NCBI GenBank assembly: GCA_050251415.1
Contig: JBFWMT010000001.1
Location: 24,214-88,213, forward strand
Source: UBA8514 sp050251415
GTDB lineage: Bacteria; Bacillota; Clostridia; Lachnospirales; Anaerotignaceae
DNA: 64,000 nt
Direction: 5' to 3'
Within the stretch, counting starts at the first letter, position 1. Each line of letters starts with the position of its first letter. Shown one piece after another: positions 7,631 to 16,496 of this stretch. The translations under genes were made by a program, and so were the position numbers. Under the pieces are notes generated by a model that searched no databases, had not been told where the DNA came from, and saw only the letters and a program-made list of their open reading frames with translations.

Positions 7631-8770
7631 CTATTCAAGCACATTAAAAACGTTTCTATCTTCATTGCCCAGGCTATTCAGTAACGTATACCCTAAAATA
7701 TCCACAGCCCCATCATCTTTTGTATCGTCTTTTTCAGGATAGTTTGATAATATCACAACAACAGTTTTATGCTCTTTGTCAATACCTAGAAAACTTGTAT
7801 AAGATGATGTACCGCCATTGTGCCATATATATCCACTTTCAGGGTCAATGATCCACCCTAGTCCCATGGAAATTCCGTCATCTTCAAATGTTTCATAAAC
7901 TTCATGTGATAAAGCAAGATAGTTAGGTGAATCATTTAAGTGCATTTCACCATATTTTAACAAATCAGTCACAGTGGATACAATACCTGCCGCAGCAAAG
8001 TATGTATCGTCATCATTCCATGCCCAATAACTATTCATATCCCCTGTTCCATTTCCAAGGCGAGTTTTCATAAGCCCAAGGTCATTTTTAATATAATTTT
8101 CAGATAGCGATTTAAATGTAGTACTGTATACATCACCAAGAACAGTACCCAATACTGCGTATCCGAAATTAGAATATTCCCAACCATAAGATTCTTCTTT
8201 CAAAACATGTAATTGTATATCTTCTAATATATCTGCTGCGTTGATTCCCTGATATATGTTCTGTTTCTTTTCGTAAAAGTTCTCATTTACCATGTTCAGT
8301 TCTTCATCGGATAATGTAGAAGAGTCAAAGGGATATTCCCCATACCCTGATGTATGTGTTGCTAGGCTTAGAATATCAGGATAAAATGTGTTAGACTCCA
8401 AGCTCAGATATTTTGAAATGCTATCATTTAAATTTATATGGCCATCCGCTATTGCTTTGGAAAGCATGGAAGCCGTAAAAGTTTTGGAAATAGAACCAAT
8501 TTCATATTCGTATTCAACTGGGGTCAATTCTTTGCCATTATAACCATATAGCTTATAATTTATTTCATCTGCTTTCAACACACCAATAGTTAATTTTACA
8601 TCTCTTTTGTCTGTTGTATATGTTTCAATCATGGAAGATATGGATGCTGTATTATTTTGATTCGCTGCAAAAAAGCCTTTATCCCAATTATTTAAAAGTA
8701 ATATTGCACCAGTGAACCCCAATATTACTACACCAATAGTAATTAATGCTTTCTTCGATTTAATCTTCAT
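7631..8770 (-). CDS. Membrane-anchored beta-lactamase-fold serine hydrolase
   Basis: A class C beta-lactamase/penicillin-binding-protein-like hydrolase, acting outside the membrane on peptidoglycan or small esters. The 379-aa product has one N-terminal hydrophobic helix (residues 9-27) and the motifs SISK (nucleophile Ser, general-base Lys), YSNFGYAVLG (Tyr-x-Asn) and WHNGGTSSYTSFLGI (the HxG motif). The stop lies 35 bases from the recombination core, so it is the last gene of the element. Start at 8770 has AAGGAG nine bases upstream. Activity as an antibiotic-resistance enzyme is not implied. Confidence 0.85.
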   Translation of the reverse strand: MKIKSKKALITIGVVILGFTGAILLLNNWDKGFFAANQNNTASISSMIETYTTDKRDVKLTIGVLKADEINYKLYGYNGKELTPVEYEYEIGSISKTFTASMLSKAIADGHINLNDSISKYLSLESNTFYPDILSLATHTSGYGEYPFDSSTLSDEELNMVNENFYEKKQNIYQGINAADILEDIQLHVLKEESYGWEYSNFGYAVLGTVLGDVYSTTFKSLSENYIKNDLGLMKTRLGNGTGDMNSYWAWNDDDTYFAAAGIVSTVTDLLKYGEMHLNDSPNYLALSHEVYETFEDDGISMGLGWIIDPESGYIWHNGGTSSYTSFLGIDKEHKTVVVILSNYPEKDDTKDDGAVDILGYTLLNSLGNEDRNVFNVLE

Positions 8771-8871
8771 TTCAGCTTCTCCTTTATATTTAATTATCTA
8801 TTTATAATTCATACTAAAATACATACGAGTGAACAACTATTTTGTATGAATATATAGCCTAAATAGATAAA

Positions 8872-9729
8872 TTAAAGCAACAAATCGCCTGCTGAAAAAA
8901 ATGATACATCCCCACGTATAAAAACTTCTGTAATTATTGAAGTTTGTGTCACCCATCCTTGAATAATGCTTGGCCTATTAACAAATTGACCCTGGTGTAT
9001 ATCTATTATTTCATCATGTTTTTTAAGCCCATGTTTTACAAGATACGCACATAGAGGACCAGCGGCACTGCCAGTTACTACATCTTCAAAAACCCCATTA
9101 TTATCCCATGTTCGGCATTCAAGGGTAGAAGAATCGAAAACATAAACAAATTTAGCTTCAAAACCTGCTAAAAAGCTTTCAAATTCGCCCATATTTATTT
9201 TTGCTTGAGCCAATCCACTCTTAAGTGGCACTAATAAATAAGGTAACCCTGTAGAAATAACTTCAACTGGTAATGCATCATCTATATCACATTCTTTTAT
9301 ATTTAGTGCATTTGCAATTTTATTATAATGCTTTCTCTCAATTTCATTTATAAACTGTGGTGAACCTTGATTCATGGTTACATTATAACTTTTATTCAAA
9401 TAGCAAGACTGGGCAGTTAACCTTCTTCCAGATAAATCAAGGGAGATTTCCATGTTATTTTGAGAAGAAAAAAGCAATTTATGAATTACAGCGCAAGCAC
9501 CAATAATCGGATGTCCAGCGAATTTCAACTCTTCGTCCACTGTAAATATTCTTACCGGAAAAGAACCCTCTTGATTTTTATCATATATAAAAATCGTTTC
9601 AAATTGCTTAAACTCTCTTGCAATGCTCAATAACTCTTTATCGTCAAGTGACCTGTCGGGGAAAACAACGGTAAGGCCATTCCCGCTCATTGGCTTTAAG
9701 GAAAAAACATCTACATGATAATATTTCAT
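8872..9729 (-). CDS. PhzF-family isomerase
   Basis: PhzF-like proteins have a diaminopimelate-epimerase-type fold and isomerise small hydrophilic metabolites; most members have no known substrate. The 285-aa product has the family pattern VDVFSLKPMSGNGLTVVF at the N-terminus, the catalytic Glu in QFETIFIYD, FAGHPIIGACAV, and VTGSAAGPLCAYL in the second half. Start at 9729 follows GGGGGG. It lies about 100 bases before the hydrolase gene on the same strand, inside the island. No phenazine genes are present. Confidence 0.85.
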   Translation of the reverse strand: MKYYHVDVFSLKPMSGNGLTVVFPDRSLDDKELLSIAREFKQFETIFIYDKNQEGSFPVRIFTVDEELKFAGHPIIGACAVIHKLLFSSQNNMEISLDLSGRRLTAQSCYLNKSYNVTMNQGSPQFINEIERKHYNKIANALNIKECDIDDALPVEVISTGLPYLLVPLKSGLAQAKINMGEFESFLAGFEAKFVYVFDSSTLECRTWDNNGVFEDVVTGSAAGPLCAYLVKHGLKKHDEIIDIHQGQFVNRPSIIQGWVTQTSIITEVFIRGDVSFFSAGDLLL

Positions 9730-9782
9730 TCAGAACCCCCCTATATGCTTCCTTATGTTACATGGATTTATTTAACTGCACT

Positions 9783-10310
9783 CTATTTCCTGTTTTTTAT
9801 AGCCAGCCCTTTTAAAAAATTTCTAGCATATTTATCGCCGCACTCTTTATAATGTTTATGCCCTTCTTTTCGAAATAAAGCGCTCAATTCTCCTTTCGTT
9901 ACAACCAATCCTGATGCTTCAAATATATTTAGCATATCTTCACTTGTTAGTGATAGCGCTATTTTCAGTTTTTTAAGCATAATATTATTAAGATTTGCAC
10001 TTTTATTTATAGATAGTACTGGTCTTTCAGGTTGGTCTGGTTTTGCATCTTGATGACCTCTTTTGAAAATTATAAATCCATTTAAAAATGCTTCTAGTGT
10101 ACTATTTCCGCATTTAATATTTTCTTTCTCTTCATCTTTTTCTTCATCATCTTCAACTTCGTCGTGGAAACCACCTTTTGATTTTATTAGCATCTTCCCC
10201 ACTTCTTCTTTTGTCAGCTCAACACCACCAAGTTTAAATATTTCTACCATGTGGTTATCTTGTATATCTAGTGCATATCTTAATCTAATTAAAATATCAT
10301 TATTATCCAT
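9783..10310 (-). CDS. DUF1456 family protein
   Basis: A YehS/DUF1456-type protein of unknown function, 175 aa. Two related repeats of about 65 residues are visible: DILIRLRYALDIQDNHMVEIFKLGGVELT-like at the start and the matching IMLKKLKIALSLTSEDMLNIF-like at residues 105-165. Between them is a very acidic linker rich in Asp and Glu (residues about 50-65). The ATG at 10310 has AGGAGG nine bases upstream. It is a single gene between two terminator-bounded units of the island. Confidence 0.8.
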   Translation of the reverse strand: MDNNDILIRLRYALDIQDNHMVEIFKLGGVELTKEEVGKMLIKSKGGFHDEVEDDEEKDEEKENIKCGNSTLEAFLNGFIIFKRGHQDAKPDQPERPVLSINKSANLNNIMLKKLKIALSLTSEDMLNIFEASGLVVTKGELSALFRKEGHKHYKECGDKYARNFLKGLAIKNRK

Positions 10311-10409
10311 CTATAATCCTCCTATAAGTATCATGTTTTCTTAAATTCTCAATTCGCTTTGTATTATAACACAAAATCAGAAAAATAAATTGATTTTATA
10401 CTGACAATA

Positions 10410-10457
10410 AAAATGAGTTAAACACACTAGTTAGTAACATTTCTAGGTGTTTAACTC
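10410..10457 (-). terminator. Terminator after cheX
   Basis: GAGTTAAACAC pairs with GTGTTTAACTC, followed on the minus strand by ATTTTTATT, about 30 bases beyond the cheX stop. Confidence 0.8.
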
Positions 10458-10487
10458 TTAATAATCCAGTCAATGAAAAAATTATAC

Positions 10488-10946
10488 CTACTCTAGTGCA
10501 ATATTCATCTGTAAATTTATGCCATCTACATCAAAGTCAACACAAATCACTTCTTTTGTATTCATACTAATTTCTATATTTTCTCCATACATAAGGGCTG
10601 GAATAGATATATCTGTATTAATGCCTTGGTTAGAAAAATTTATACTTGCGTTAGCAGAAAGCATGTTGGAAAGCTCTGAAACAGCACTTTTTGCCATATC
10701 ATCAAACTCATCAACAGGCATTCCCATCATCATAGTAGAAGCAATTTTTTTGGCACCTTCTAAATCTAATACATATACCACATTACCTTTTTTTTCTCCA
10801 ACCATGCCTATAGTTAGTGCAACCCCCGACATAGAGATTTTATTACCTTTTATACTTAAACCCGTACGTACAATATTTTCAAACCCAAGTTGCGGTAAAA
10901 CTCCCGTCACGGCTTCTATAAAAGGATTTATGAAAGTTACATCCAT
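10488..10946 (-). CDS. cheX: CheX-like chemotaxis phosphatase
   Basis: CheX dephosphorylates CheY-type response regulators. The 152-aa product has the family signature ES/N-type active helix AVSELSNMLSANAS (Glu and Asn that position water) and the two-layer repeats MSGVALTIGM and INTDISIPALM. Its ATG at 10946 has AAGGAGG nine bases upstream and overlaps the end of the response-regulator gene by ten bases, so the two are coupled and probably act on each other. No flagellar or receptor gene is in the window. Confidence 0.85.
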   Translation of the reverse strand: MDVTFINPFIEAVTGVLPQLGFENIVRTGLSIKGNKISMSGVALTIGMVGEKKGNVVYVLDLEGAKKIASTMMMGMPVDEFDDMAKSAVSELSNMLSANASINFSNQGINTDISIPALMYGENIEISMNTKEVICVDFDVDGINLQMNIALE

Positions 10947-11803
10947 TGTACATCCTCCTTTTTAAAACCTACATTCATAAATATTTCTCCAAAATCTGTT
11001 TTAATTGCAAACGACCTACTTTCCACTCCGGAAATGCTTACTGTTAAATCATTTCCATGAAATACCATTGGAGGCGATACACGAAGCCCAAGTGACCGAT
11101 TTACGCCATTTAACAAGGAACAAGCATTACCTGATATGATGTTTGCACATTCACTTAAAAACATAACAGCATCATCAACTGAGTCACTTTCTCCAAAAGA
11201 CACAATCTTTGTTATTTCTACCGCAGTATCTTCAGACATGTCCACAATAAACCTGCCACTGTGTCTTCCTATAATACCTACAGCAACGGTAATTCCCAAT
11301 GATTTTTTTGAAGATACATTATGAGCTTCAATCTCTTCAAAAATCGCATCTCCGCCCAGCGTTCTTTTTAGATAATTAAACATAGATTCTTTAAACGCTG
11401 ATGTATAGTTTTTCTTTAGAATCTCATATAATTCTTCCCCAGCAAATAATCTTTCAATTGCTGAATCCAACTCATCCTCATCAATTGGTTTTTGTATATA
11501 AGCTTTTATTCCAACTTGCTCTGCTCTTTTCATTATTTCTTTATCCATCATAGAGCTAATAGCTATAATCTTAATACTCTTTTCATTATTTAATATTGCC
11601 TTGGAACACTCAATCCCGTCCCCATCAGGCAATGTCATATCCATTGTAACTAAGTCTGGTTTTAATTCCTTTGCTAATTCTATGGCATCTTTTACATTTA
11701 ATGCTGACCCTACTACCTCAAGTCCCTTTTTTTCAAGCATTCTTTTTAGAACTGCTGTTGAAAAACTAGAATCGTCTACTAACATTACTCTTATATTTTT
11801 CAT
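10937..11803 (-). CDS. Response regulator with C-terminal CheX-like domain
   Basis: A 288-aa fusion. Residues 1-120 are a CheY-like receiver: acidic pair in MLVDDSSFS, phospho-acceptor Asp in VTMDMTLPDGDG, Thr/Ser in IAISSM, and Lys in YIQKPIDEDE. Residues about 130-285 resemble CheX/CheC (ITVAVGIIGRHSGRFIVDM, MFLSECANIISGNACSLL). There is no DNA-binding output domain. Coupled to cheX, it looks like a phospho-signal sink or a switch on protein partners rather than a transcription factor (inference). No kinase gene is present. Confidence 0.8.
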   Translation of the reverse strand: MKNIRVMLVDDSSFSTAVLKRMLEKKGLEVVGSALNVKDAIELAKELKPDLVTMDMTLPDGDGIECSKAILNNEKSIKIIAISSMMDKEIMKRAEQVGIKAYIQKPIDEDELDSAIERLFAGEELYEILKKNYTSAFKESMFNYLKRTLGGDAIFEEIEAHNVSSKKSLGITVAVGIIGRHSGRFIVDMSEDTAVEITKIVSFGESDSVDDAVMFLSECANIISGNACSLLNGVNRSLGLRVSPPMVFHGNDLTVSISGVESRSFAIKTDFGEIFMNVGFKKEDVQWM

Positions 11804-12007
11804 ATAAACACCGCCTTCAAATTAGAATATGTGACACATTTACCCGTCAATTGAAACCTAAATTAAATTTTAACAGTTTTTAAGTTTCTCACTACTATAA
11901 TATCATTAATAGGTGTGTTTATTCAATCAATTTTTTATTGAAAACCATTTTTTCTACTTTTTTCTCTAAATTTTCTAATATTATTAATCCACCGCTTAAG
12001 CCATTTG

Positions 12008-12050
12008 CAACAAAAAAGGAATGAACCTCTAATGCCCATTCCTTTTGTTG
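12008..12050 (-). terminator. Terminator after the repeat lipoprotein gene
   Basis: AAAAGGAATG pairs with CATTCCTTTT followed by U6 and GTTG on the minus strand, directly after the stop at 12055. The remaining intergenic stretch to 11804 is AT-rich and shows no frame. Confidence 0.85.
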
Positions 12051-12054
12051 CAGC

Positions 12055-12648
12055 CTACTTTTCTTTTTTATCTGTAGCGTTACCGCCCATTACCTGCAAT
12101 TCTATAATCTTATCTTCACCATCATATGTAATCTTTACAACAGTGTCTACTGTAAGGTCTTCAATCGTTCCTTCTACCAACTTACCATCTTGAACGACCT
12201 TAATGGTTACACTGCTGTCAATTTCAGTATTAATTTCTTCATCACTTGCTGTAAATGAACTTTCATTTTTGCCATTGCCCATGTCACCGCCCTGTGGAGC
12301 TTCTCCTGTTGGAGCTTCTCCCATTGGCGCTTCACCTGTTGGAGCCTCTCCGGTTGGTGCTTCACCTGTTGGAGCTTCTCCTGTTGGAGCTTCTCCCTTT
12401 ACCATATCCATTGTACCAAGTGCCAGTGTAACTTCTGTTCCCGAAACTGCCGTTATTTTACCATAAATTCCTTCTGCTTCTTTTGCTTCAACATCTTTTC
12501 CTGTTTGTTCTGCTGGGGCTTCAGCCTTTTCTTCTGTTGCAGGCGTTGCCGCCGTTGTTGTAGTACTTGAGCCAGAACAACCAGCCAAAGATAAAGATAA
12601 TACACATATTGCCACTGCAGTTACAGCTAATTTTACATGTTTTTTCAA
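12055..12648 (-). CDS. Repeat-containing lipoprotein
   Basis: About 197 aa, exported. A signal peptide ends in the lipobox LAGC, so it is lipid-anchored outside the membrane. Next come a Thr/Ala/Glu-rich linker, a beta-rich module (GIYGKITAVSGTEVTLALGT), seven tandem GEAPT-type pentapeptides, and a second beta-rich part (VTIKVVQDGKLVEGTIEDLT). I chose the TTG at 12648 because AAGGGA lies nine bases upstream; a GTG at 12681 has no ribosome site. It resembles the next gene upstream in plan (ITAVSG versus VTAVDG modules plus repeats), so the two are probably duplicates. Function unknown. Confidence 0.7.
   Translation of the reverse strand: MKKHVKLAVTAVAICVLSLSLAGCSGSSTTTTAATPATEEKAEAPAEQTGKDVEAKEAEGIYGKITAVSGTEVTLALGTMDMVKGEAPTGEAPTGEAPTGEAPTGEAPMGEAPTGEAPQGGDMGNGKNESSFTASDEEINTEIDSSVTIKVVQDGKLVEGTIEDLTVDTVVKITYDGEDKIIELQVMGGNATDKKEK
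12293..12397 (-). repeat. 15-bp tandem repeat, seven copies
   Basis: Seven units encoding GEAP followed by T, M or Q. Copies differ mainly at third codon positions (GGAGCTTCT, GGCGCTTCA, GGTGCTTCA on the plus strand), so the peptide is more conserved than the DNA. That favours selection on the protein. Confidence 0.9.
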
Positions 12649-12713
12649 AATAATTAGTCCCTTCTCTTTAAGAGAGGACACCCATTAGGATGCCCAACTC
12701 ACTGCGTTAAATT

Positions 12714-13313
12714 TTATTCTGTTGCACAATCAGTCGTTGGCTTTTCAGGTTTTTCACCTTTAAAATTTCCGCCACCCTGTGGCATTTCATCACTACGTAT
12801 AGATATAGATGTTATTGTTTCTCCATCATCAGCATATTCTATCATCAACACATCATCAACTTCAATGTCGTCATAGCTAAGTTCAACCATTTCACCATCT
12901 TCCACGGTTTTTACAGTAATATCATCAGTAATGGTAATAACAGCTTCTTCACCATCAAATGTCATTTCTCTGCCACCTCTTTTACCTTCTGATGTATCTG
13001 TTGAATCAGTTGAATCTGGCTTTTCAGGCGGTGCTGTTTTTTCAGTTGTATCCGTTGTATCAGGCTTTTCAGGAGGCGCTGTTTTTTCAGTTGTATCAGT
13101 TTCATCAGGCTCTGCTTGAATTGTAACTGTTATTTTCTTTCCATCAACAGCAGTTACCTTTGCCATTTTGCCATTTCTTTCAGGTCTTTCACCTTTAGTA
13201 GTTGCTGCCTCTGTATTTGTAGTTGCCACCGTGCTACTTGCCATTGCACTAACACCCATTACAGAAGTCATAGACATAGCTAACACCAACATAGTTATAA
13301 TTTTCTTTTTCAT
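12714..13313 (-). CDS. Exported repeat protein, relative of the adjacent lipoprotein
   Basis: 199 aa with a signal peptide (residues 1-26, cleavage after AMA) and no lipobox. It has a beta-rich module (MAKVTAVDGKKITVTIQ), two near-identical copies of TDTTEKTAPPEKPD (residues about 72-99), then GEEAVITITDDITVKTVEDG and a very acidic part. The layout parallels the lipoprotein 65 bases downstream, which suggests duplication and co-expression. Not recognised beyond that; its charged, Pro/Thr-rich repeats resemble surface stalks. Confidence 0.7.
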   Translation of the reverse strand: MKKKIITMLVLAMSMTSVMGVSAMASSTVATTNTEAATTKGERPERNGKMAKVTAVDGKKITVTIQAEPDETDTTEKTAPPEKPDTTDTTEKTAPPEKPDSTDSTDTSEGKRGGREMTFDGEEAVITITDDITVKTVEDGEMVELSYDDIEVDDVLMIEYADDGETITSISIRSDEMPQGGGNFKGEKPEKPTTDCATE

Positions 13314-13512
13314 TTTTAATCAATCCTCTCTTCATATAAGTTTTTAGATAATAATTTTCAGTTAATGTCCTGCCCCCTTTGCTCTTTATATTTCCAAATT
13401 ATAGAATTACAAAGTTAATTTGCGGTTAACCAAATATTAAGTTTTTTTGAACAAATTGGTTTCATCATACTGTGATATTGAAATATTTATTATGTTTAAA
13501 AACATAATAAAT

Positions 13513-13552
13513 GCCCCCAAAATGTCATAAACAATTACAACATTTAGGAGGC
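13513..13552 (-). terminator. Terminator after the aminotransferase gene
   Basis: GCCTCCTAAATGT pairs imperfectly with ACATTTTGGGGGC on the minus strand, followed by ATTTATTATG. The rest of 13314-13512 is AT-rich promoter DNA for the exported repeat protein. Confidence 0.6.
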
Positions 13553-13577
13553 AAAAATTATTCATCTATGCTTTTAA

Positions 13578-14906
13578 TTAACCAATAAACTCGTTATCCA
13601 CAATAGTAAGAACTTCATCAAGTTTTAAAAGCTCCTCTGTCAACTGCTCTTCTGTAATTATAAGTGGAGGACAAATAAATACCATATTTTCATGAGTATA
13701 GGTCATAAATTTTTTCTCTTTTAACTTACCTAATACTTTTCCCATAATTCCATCTGGGTCTTTTCCATAAGGGACTAAAGGCTCTTTTGTTGCTTTATCT
13801 TTAACCAATTCCACAGCAGAGAATAAGCCTATGTATCGTACATCACCAACGCATGGATGTGCAGTCTTCATTTCCTCTAATTTCTGCCCTAAAACTTTGC
13901 CTACTTTATTTACATTTTCAAGAATATTTGCTTCCTGGTAGTAGTTAACACAAGCGACGCCAGCAGCGCATGCCAATGGATGTCCGCTGTATGTTAAACC
14001 GCAGGATAACATGTTATCATCAAAATGTTCCGCAATCTCCTTGCTTACAACCACACCACCAAGTGGAACATAACCACAGGTCACACCCTTTGCAAATGTT
14101 ACAATGTCTGGCTTAACATCGAAATTCTGGAATCCAAACATCTTACCAGTTCTTCCCCATCCAGCCATAACCTCATCGCATATCATCATAATACCGAATT
14201 CATCACATATTTCTCTTACTCCTGGTAAATAACCTTTTGGTGGAATAATAATGCCGTTAGAACCTGTTACAGTTTCCAATACGATAGCTGCAACACTATC
14301 ATAGCCTTCATAAGAAATTTGTTCTCTAAGCTTTGTTAAATAATATTTTGTAGCAGCTTCTTCGGATTCAAATTCAATTGCTTCTCTGTAAATATAAGGG
14401 TCAAAAAACTTAACAAACCCTGGAATTCCTGGCTCTAACGCATAGCGTCTTGGCTCACCAGTTAAATTGCCTGCACCGAATGAAGACCCATGGTAGCTGC
14501 GGTATCTGCTGAAAACCTTATACTTGCCTGTAAACATACGAGCAATTTTAATAGCATTTTCATTGGATTCTGCACCAGCATTTGTAAAAAACACCTTACC
14601 CATGTTGTCTGGCATAAGGTCAATTATCATTTTAGCTAGCGTTGCTCTAGTTTCTGAGCCATAAGAAGGACCGATAAAGCAAAATTTATCTACTTGTTCC
14701 TTAATTGCTTCATTGATTGCCTTATTTCCAAACCCCACATTCAGGTTAACCAACTGTGATGACATATCCGTATATCTATTGCCATCATAATCCCAAAAAT
14801 AAATTCCATCCGCTTTTTCAACAGGAATTGGATTAATACCTTTTTGTTTGCTCCATGATTGTAAATTGTATTGCTTTGATGTGCTTTTAATTTCTTCACC
14901 TGTCAC
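13578..14906 (-). CDS. Class III aminotransferase (taurine/omega-amino acid type)
   Basis: A PLP-dependent enzyme moving an amino group from an omega-amine to a keto acid. The 442-aa product has the class III signs FTNAGAESNENAIKIAR (phosphate-binding), ICDEVMAGWGRTGKMFG (Asp to the PLP ring) and TFAKGVTCGYVPLGG (Schiff-base Lys). The N-terminal SWSKQKGINPIPVEKADGIY and YTDMSSQLVNLNVGFGN resemble taurine-pyruvate aminotransferases more than GABA aminotransferases (from memory, not searched). GTG start at 14906 has AAGGAGATG. Its own promoter carries the shared 28-bp element, and a PucR gene lies just upstream. Confidence 0.85.
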   Translation of the reverse strand: MTGEEIKSTSKQYNLQSWSKQKGINPIPVEKADGIYFWDYDGNRYTDMSSQLVNLNVGFGNKAINEAIKEQVDKFCFIGPSYGSETRATLAKMIIDLMPDNMGKVFFTNAGAESNENAIKIARMFTGKYKVFSRYRSYHGSSFGAGNLTGEPRRYALEPGIPGFVKFFDPYIYREAIEFESEEAATKYYLTKLREQISYEGYDSVAAIVLETVTGSNGIIIPPKGYLPGVREICDEFGIMMICDEVMAGWGRTGKMFGFQNFDVKPDIVTFAKGVTCGYVPLGGVVVSKEIAEHFDDNMLSCGLTYSGHPLACAAGVACVNYYQEANILENVNKVGKVLGQKLEEMKTAHPCVGDVRYIGLFSAVELVKDKATKEPLVPYGKDPDGIMGKVLGKLKEKKFMTYTHENMVFICPPLIITEEQLTEELLKLDEVLTIVDNEFIG

Positions 14907-14992
14907 AAAATCATCTCCTTGTTCTTTATAAAAGAAAACGGGGGCATGTTCTACTGAACAAGCCTCCTTGCAGTTTAACGGTTATAATAACT

Positions 14993-15021
14993 ATTATAAT
15001 GAATACCTTTTTATTATTCAA
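14993..15021 (-). promoter_or_regulatory. Promoter of the class III aminotransferase gene
   Basis: TTGAAT at 15021-15016 and TATAAT at 14998-14993 on the minus strand, with a 17-base spacer, about 90 bases upstream of the start codon. Confidence 0.8.
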
Positions 15022-15031
15022 TCACATATTG

Positions 15032-15059
15032 AACATATTTTCATGTTCATATGCACAAT
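15032..15059 (-). promoter_or_regulatory. Shared 28-bp regulator site, copy 1
   Basis: Read on the minus strand it begins ATTGTGCA and contains TGAACAT. It matches the element at 22600-22627 at 23 of 28 positions and lies exactly 10 bases upstream of the -35 box, as copy 2 does. Here it also contains a TGAACAT/ATGTTCA inverted repeat (15030-15049). The place fits an activator, probably the PucR protein encoded next door (inference). Confidence 0.75.
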
Positions 15060-15083
15060 AAAATCATCTTATGTCAATCACTT

Positions 15084-16244
15084 TTATAATATGTCTTTAA
15101 TTAAAAATCCAACACTGCATCTTACTTTTTCATCCAGATTAAGCAGGTTATATCCCGTAATTTTTTCTATTTTCTTAATTTGGTTATTTACCGTATTGCG
15201 ATGAATGAATTGCTGTTCACTAACCAATTGAGGGCTTCCGTTATTTTCTAAATAAGACTGTAAAAAACCCATTAAGTCCGTATCATTTTCCATATCATAC
15301 TGCTCTAATTTTCCAAATACGTCATAATAAAATTCATAAAGGTTTTTTTTATCTTTAACAGCCATAAGCACTTTATATATATCCAAATCATCATAATAGT
15401 TTACACGTGCGTTTTTCTTTTTTGCCATTTCATTTGCATCAATAGCCCTATCAAAATTGGTATCCTGATTAGTGAAACCCTGCATAATAGAGCTTACACC
15501 AATGTAGATTAAAAATGCAGATTTCTCAGTTCCAACTAAATTCATTAGTTTATCAACAAATTTACGAACATTTTCCATTTCACTTTCAGATAAAACCACT
15601 ACCAAATTGTATTGATATGTAAATGAAATAAATAATTGCTGCCTTGTTCTTGCAATTTGTTCCACATACAATTTTAGTTTTTCCATGTTTACACTTTCAT
15701 GGTCCCCATATATATTATCCAAAGAAATGTTTACAAAACAAAAATAACTTTCCCGTGTAAACCCGTAACGCTCCATTTGCTGTATCTGTGTATCCAAATC
15801 TCCTATTTTAAAAATAATATCTTTTATGGTAGTAGAAATGCTTGCTTCAACATTTTGGTTGTGAATAATTCTGCCACAGAAATCTCTTGTCATATCAACC
15901 ATTCTTGTCTTCCAAGGAATAGTGAATAATGGTAAGTTTACCTTATTACAAAAATCAATAACCTCTATTGGAATAATTTTTATATAGGGGCCAATATTAA
16001 TAACTAAAGCACTTGCCTTGGCTTCATAAATGTTTTTAGCAAACCTAATTAACCATTCATTGTCCCTGCACATGTATCCAGCAATAAAAATTAGTTCGTG
16101 CCCATGCAAAAATGATGAAACCTCTTCATCTTCAACAATATGCACCCATTCAACTAAATTATTAAGCCCTTTATTCCCTGCTAAAAGCTTCATCTGGTAA
16201 AGCGCACCACTGTTACTATAAAGCTTGCTTACCGCTAATGCCAT
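15084..16244 (-). CDS. PucR-family transcriptional regulator
   Basis: A 386-aa regulator. The N-terminal domain is the purine-catabolism-regulator type (LAGNKGLNNLVEWVHIVED, residues 16-34). The C-terminal HTH_30 domain shows the PucR ending LVSEQQFIHRNTVNNQIKKI and LDEKVRCSVGFLI. PucR proteins sense small metabolites and usually activate neighbouring catabolic genes. The ATG at 16244 has GGGTGA; an in-frame ATG at 16274 lacks one. It lies between the two operons that carry the shared 28-bp element, which makes it the prime candidate to bind it. Confidence 0.85.
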   Translation of the reverse strand: MALAVSKLYSNSGALYQMKLLAGNKGLNNLVEWVHIVEDEEVSSFLHGHELIFIAGYMCRDNEWLIRFAKNIYEAKASALVINIGPYIKIIPIEVIDFCNKVNLPLFTIPWKTRMVDMTRDFCGRIIHNQNVEASISTTIKDIIFKIGDLDTQIQQMERYGFTRESYFCFVNISLDNIYGDHESVNMEKLKLYVEQIARTRQQLFISFTYQYNLVVVLSESEMENVRKFVDKLMNLVGTEKSAFLIYIGVSSIMQGFTNQDTNFDRAIDANEMAKKKNARVNYYDDLDIYKVLMAVKDKKNLYEFYYDVFGKLEQYDMENDTDLMGFLQSYLENNGSPQLVSEQQFIHRNTVNNQIKKIEKITGYNLLNLDEKVRCSVGFLIKDIL

Positions 16245-16384
16245 AAAATCACCCACTTTATTAAAGTTGTACATATAAATTTTAACATAAAAAAAAGAAC
16301 AATACCATTGCTATTGTAAACATGCGATATGTCTTTATTAGAGTATTTCTTTATATACCAATTATTTGTTAGCCATTTAAACAT

Positions 16385-16437
16385 AAAAATACCCCTTTAG
16401 TTATTTTCAGTATTAAATACTGCCTAACTAAAGGGGT
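16385..16437 (-). terminator. Terminator after the alcohol dehydrogenase gene
   Basis: A 13-bp perfect outer stem ACCCCTTTAGTTA/TAACTAAAGGGGT encloses a smaller CAGTATT/AATACTG hairpin, followed by ATTTTTATG on the minus strand. It ends the transporter-aminotransferase-dehydrogenase operon. Confidence 0.9.
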
Positions 16438-16496
16438 GCTCTGAATTCTTGCAATATCAAACAACTTCATTCCATTGGTTTAACTTCGAACAAACT

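Noticed and set aside
7597..7665. A separate start for the C-terminal deacetylase fragment at 7665
   Set aside because: These codons are element DNA crossing the attachment site; there is no ribosome site, and the serine hydrolase gene overlaps.
12293..12397. CRISPR-like array
   Set aside because: Repeats are directly adjacent 15-bp coding units with no spacers and no cas genes.
12203..12466. Plus-strand Gly-Ala-Ser-Pro-Val repeat frame
   Set aside because: It is the reverse reading of the GEAPT repeat in the lipoprotein gene, with no start signal.
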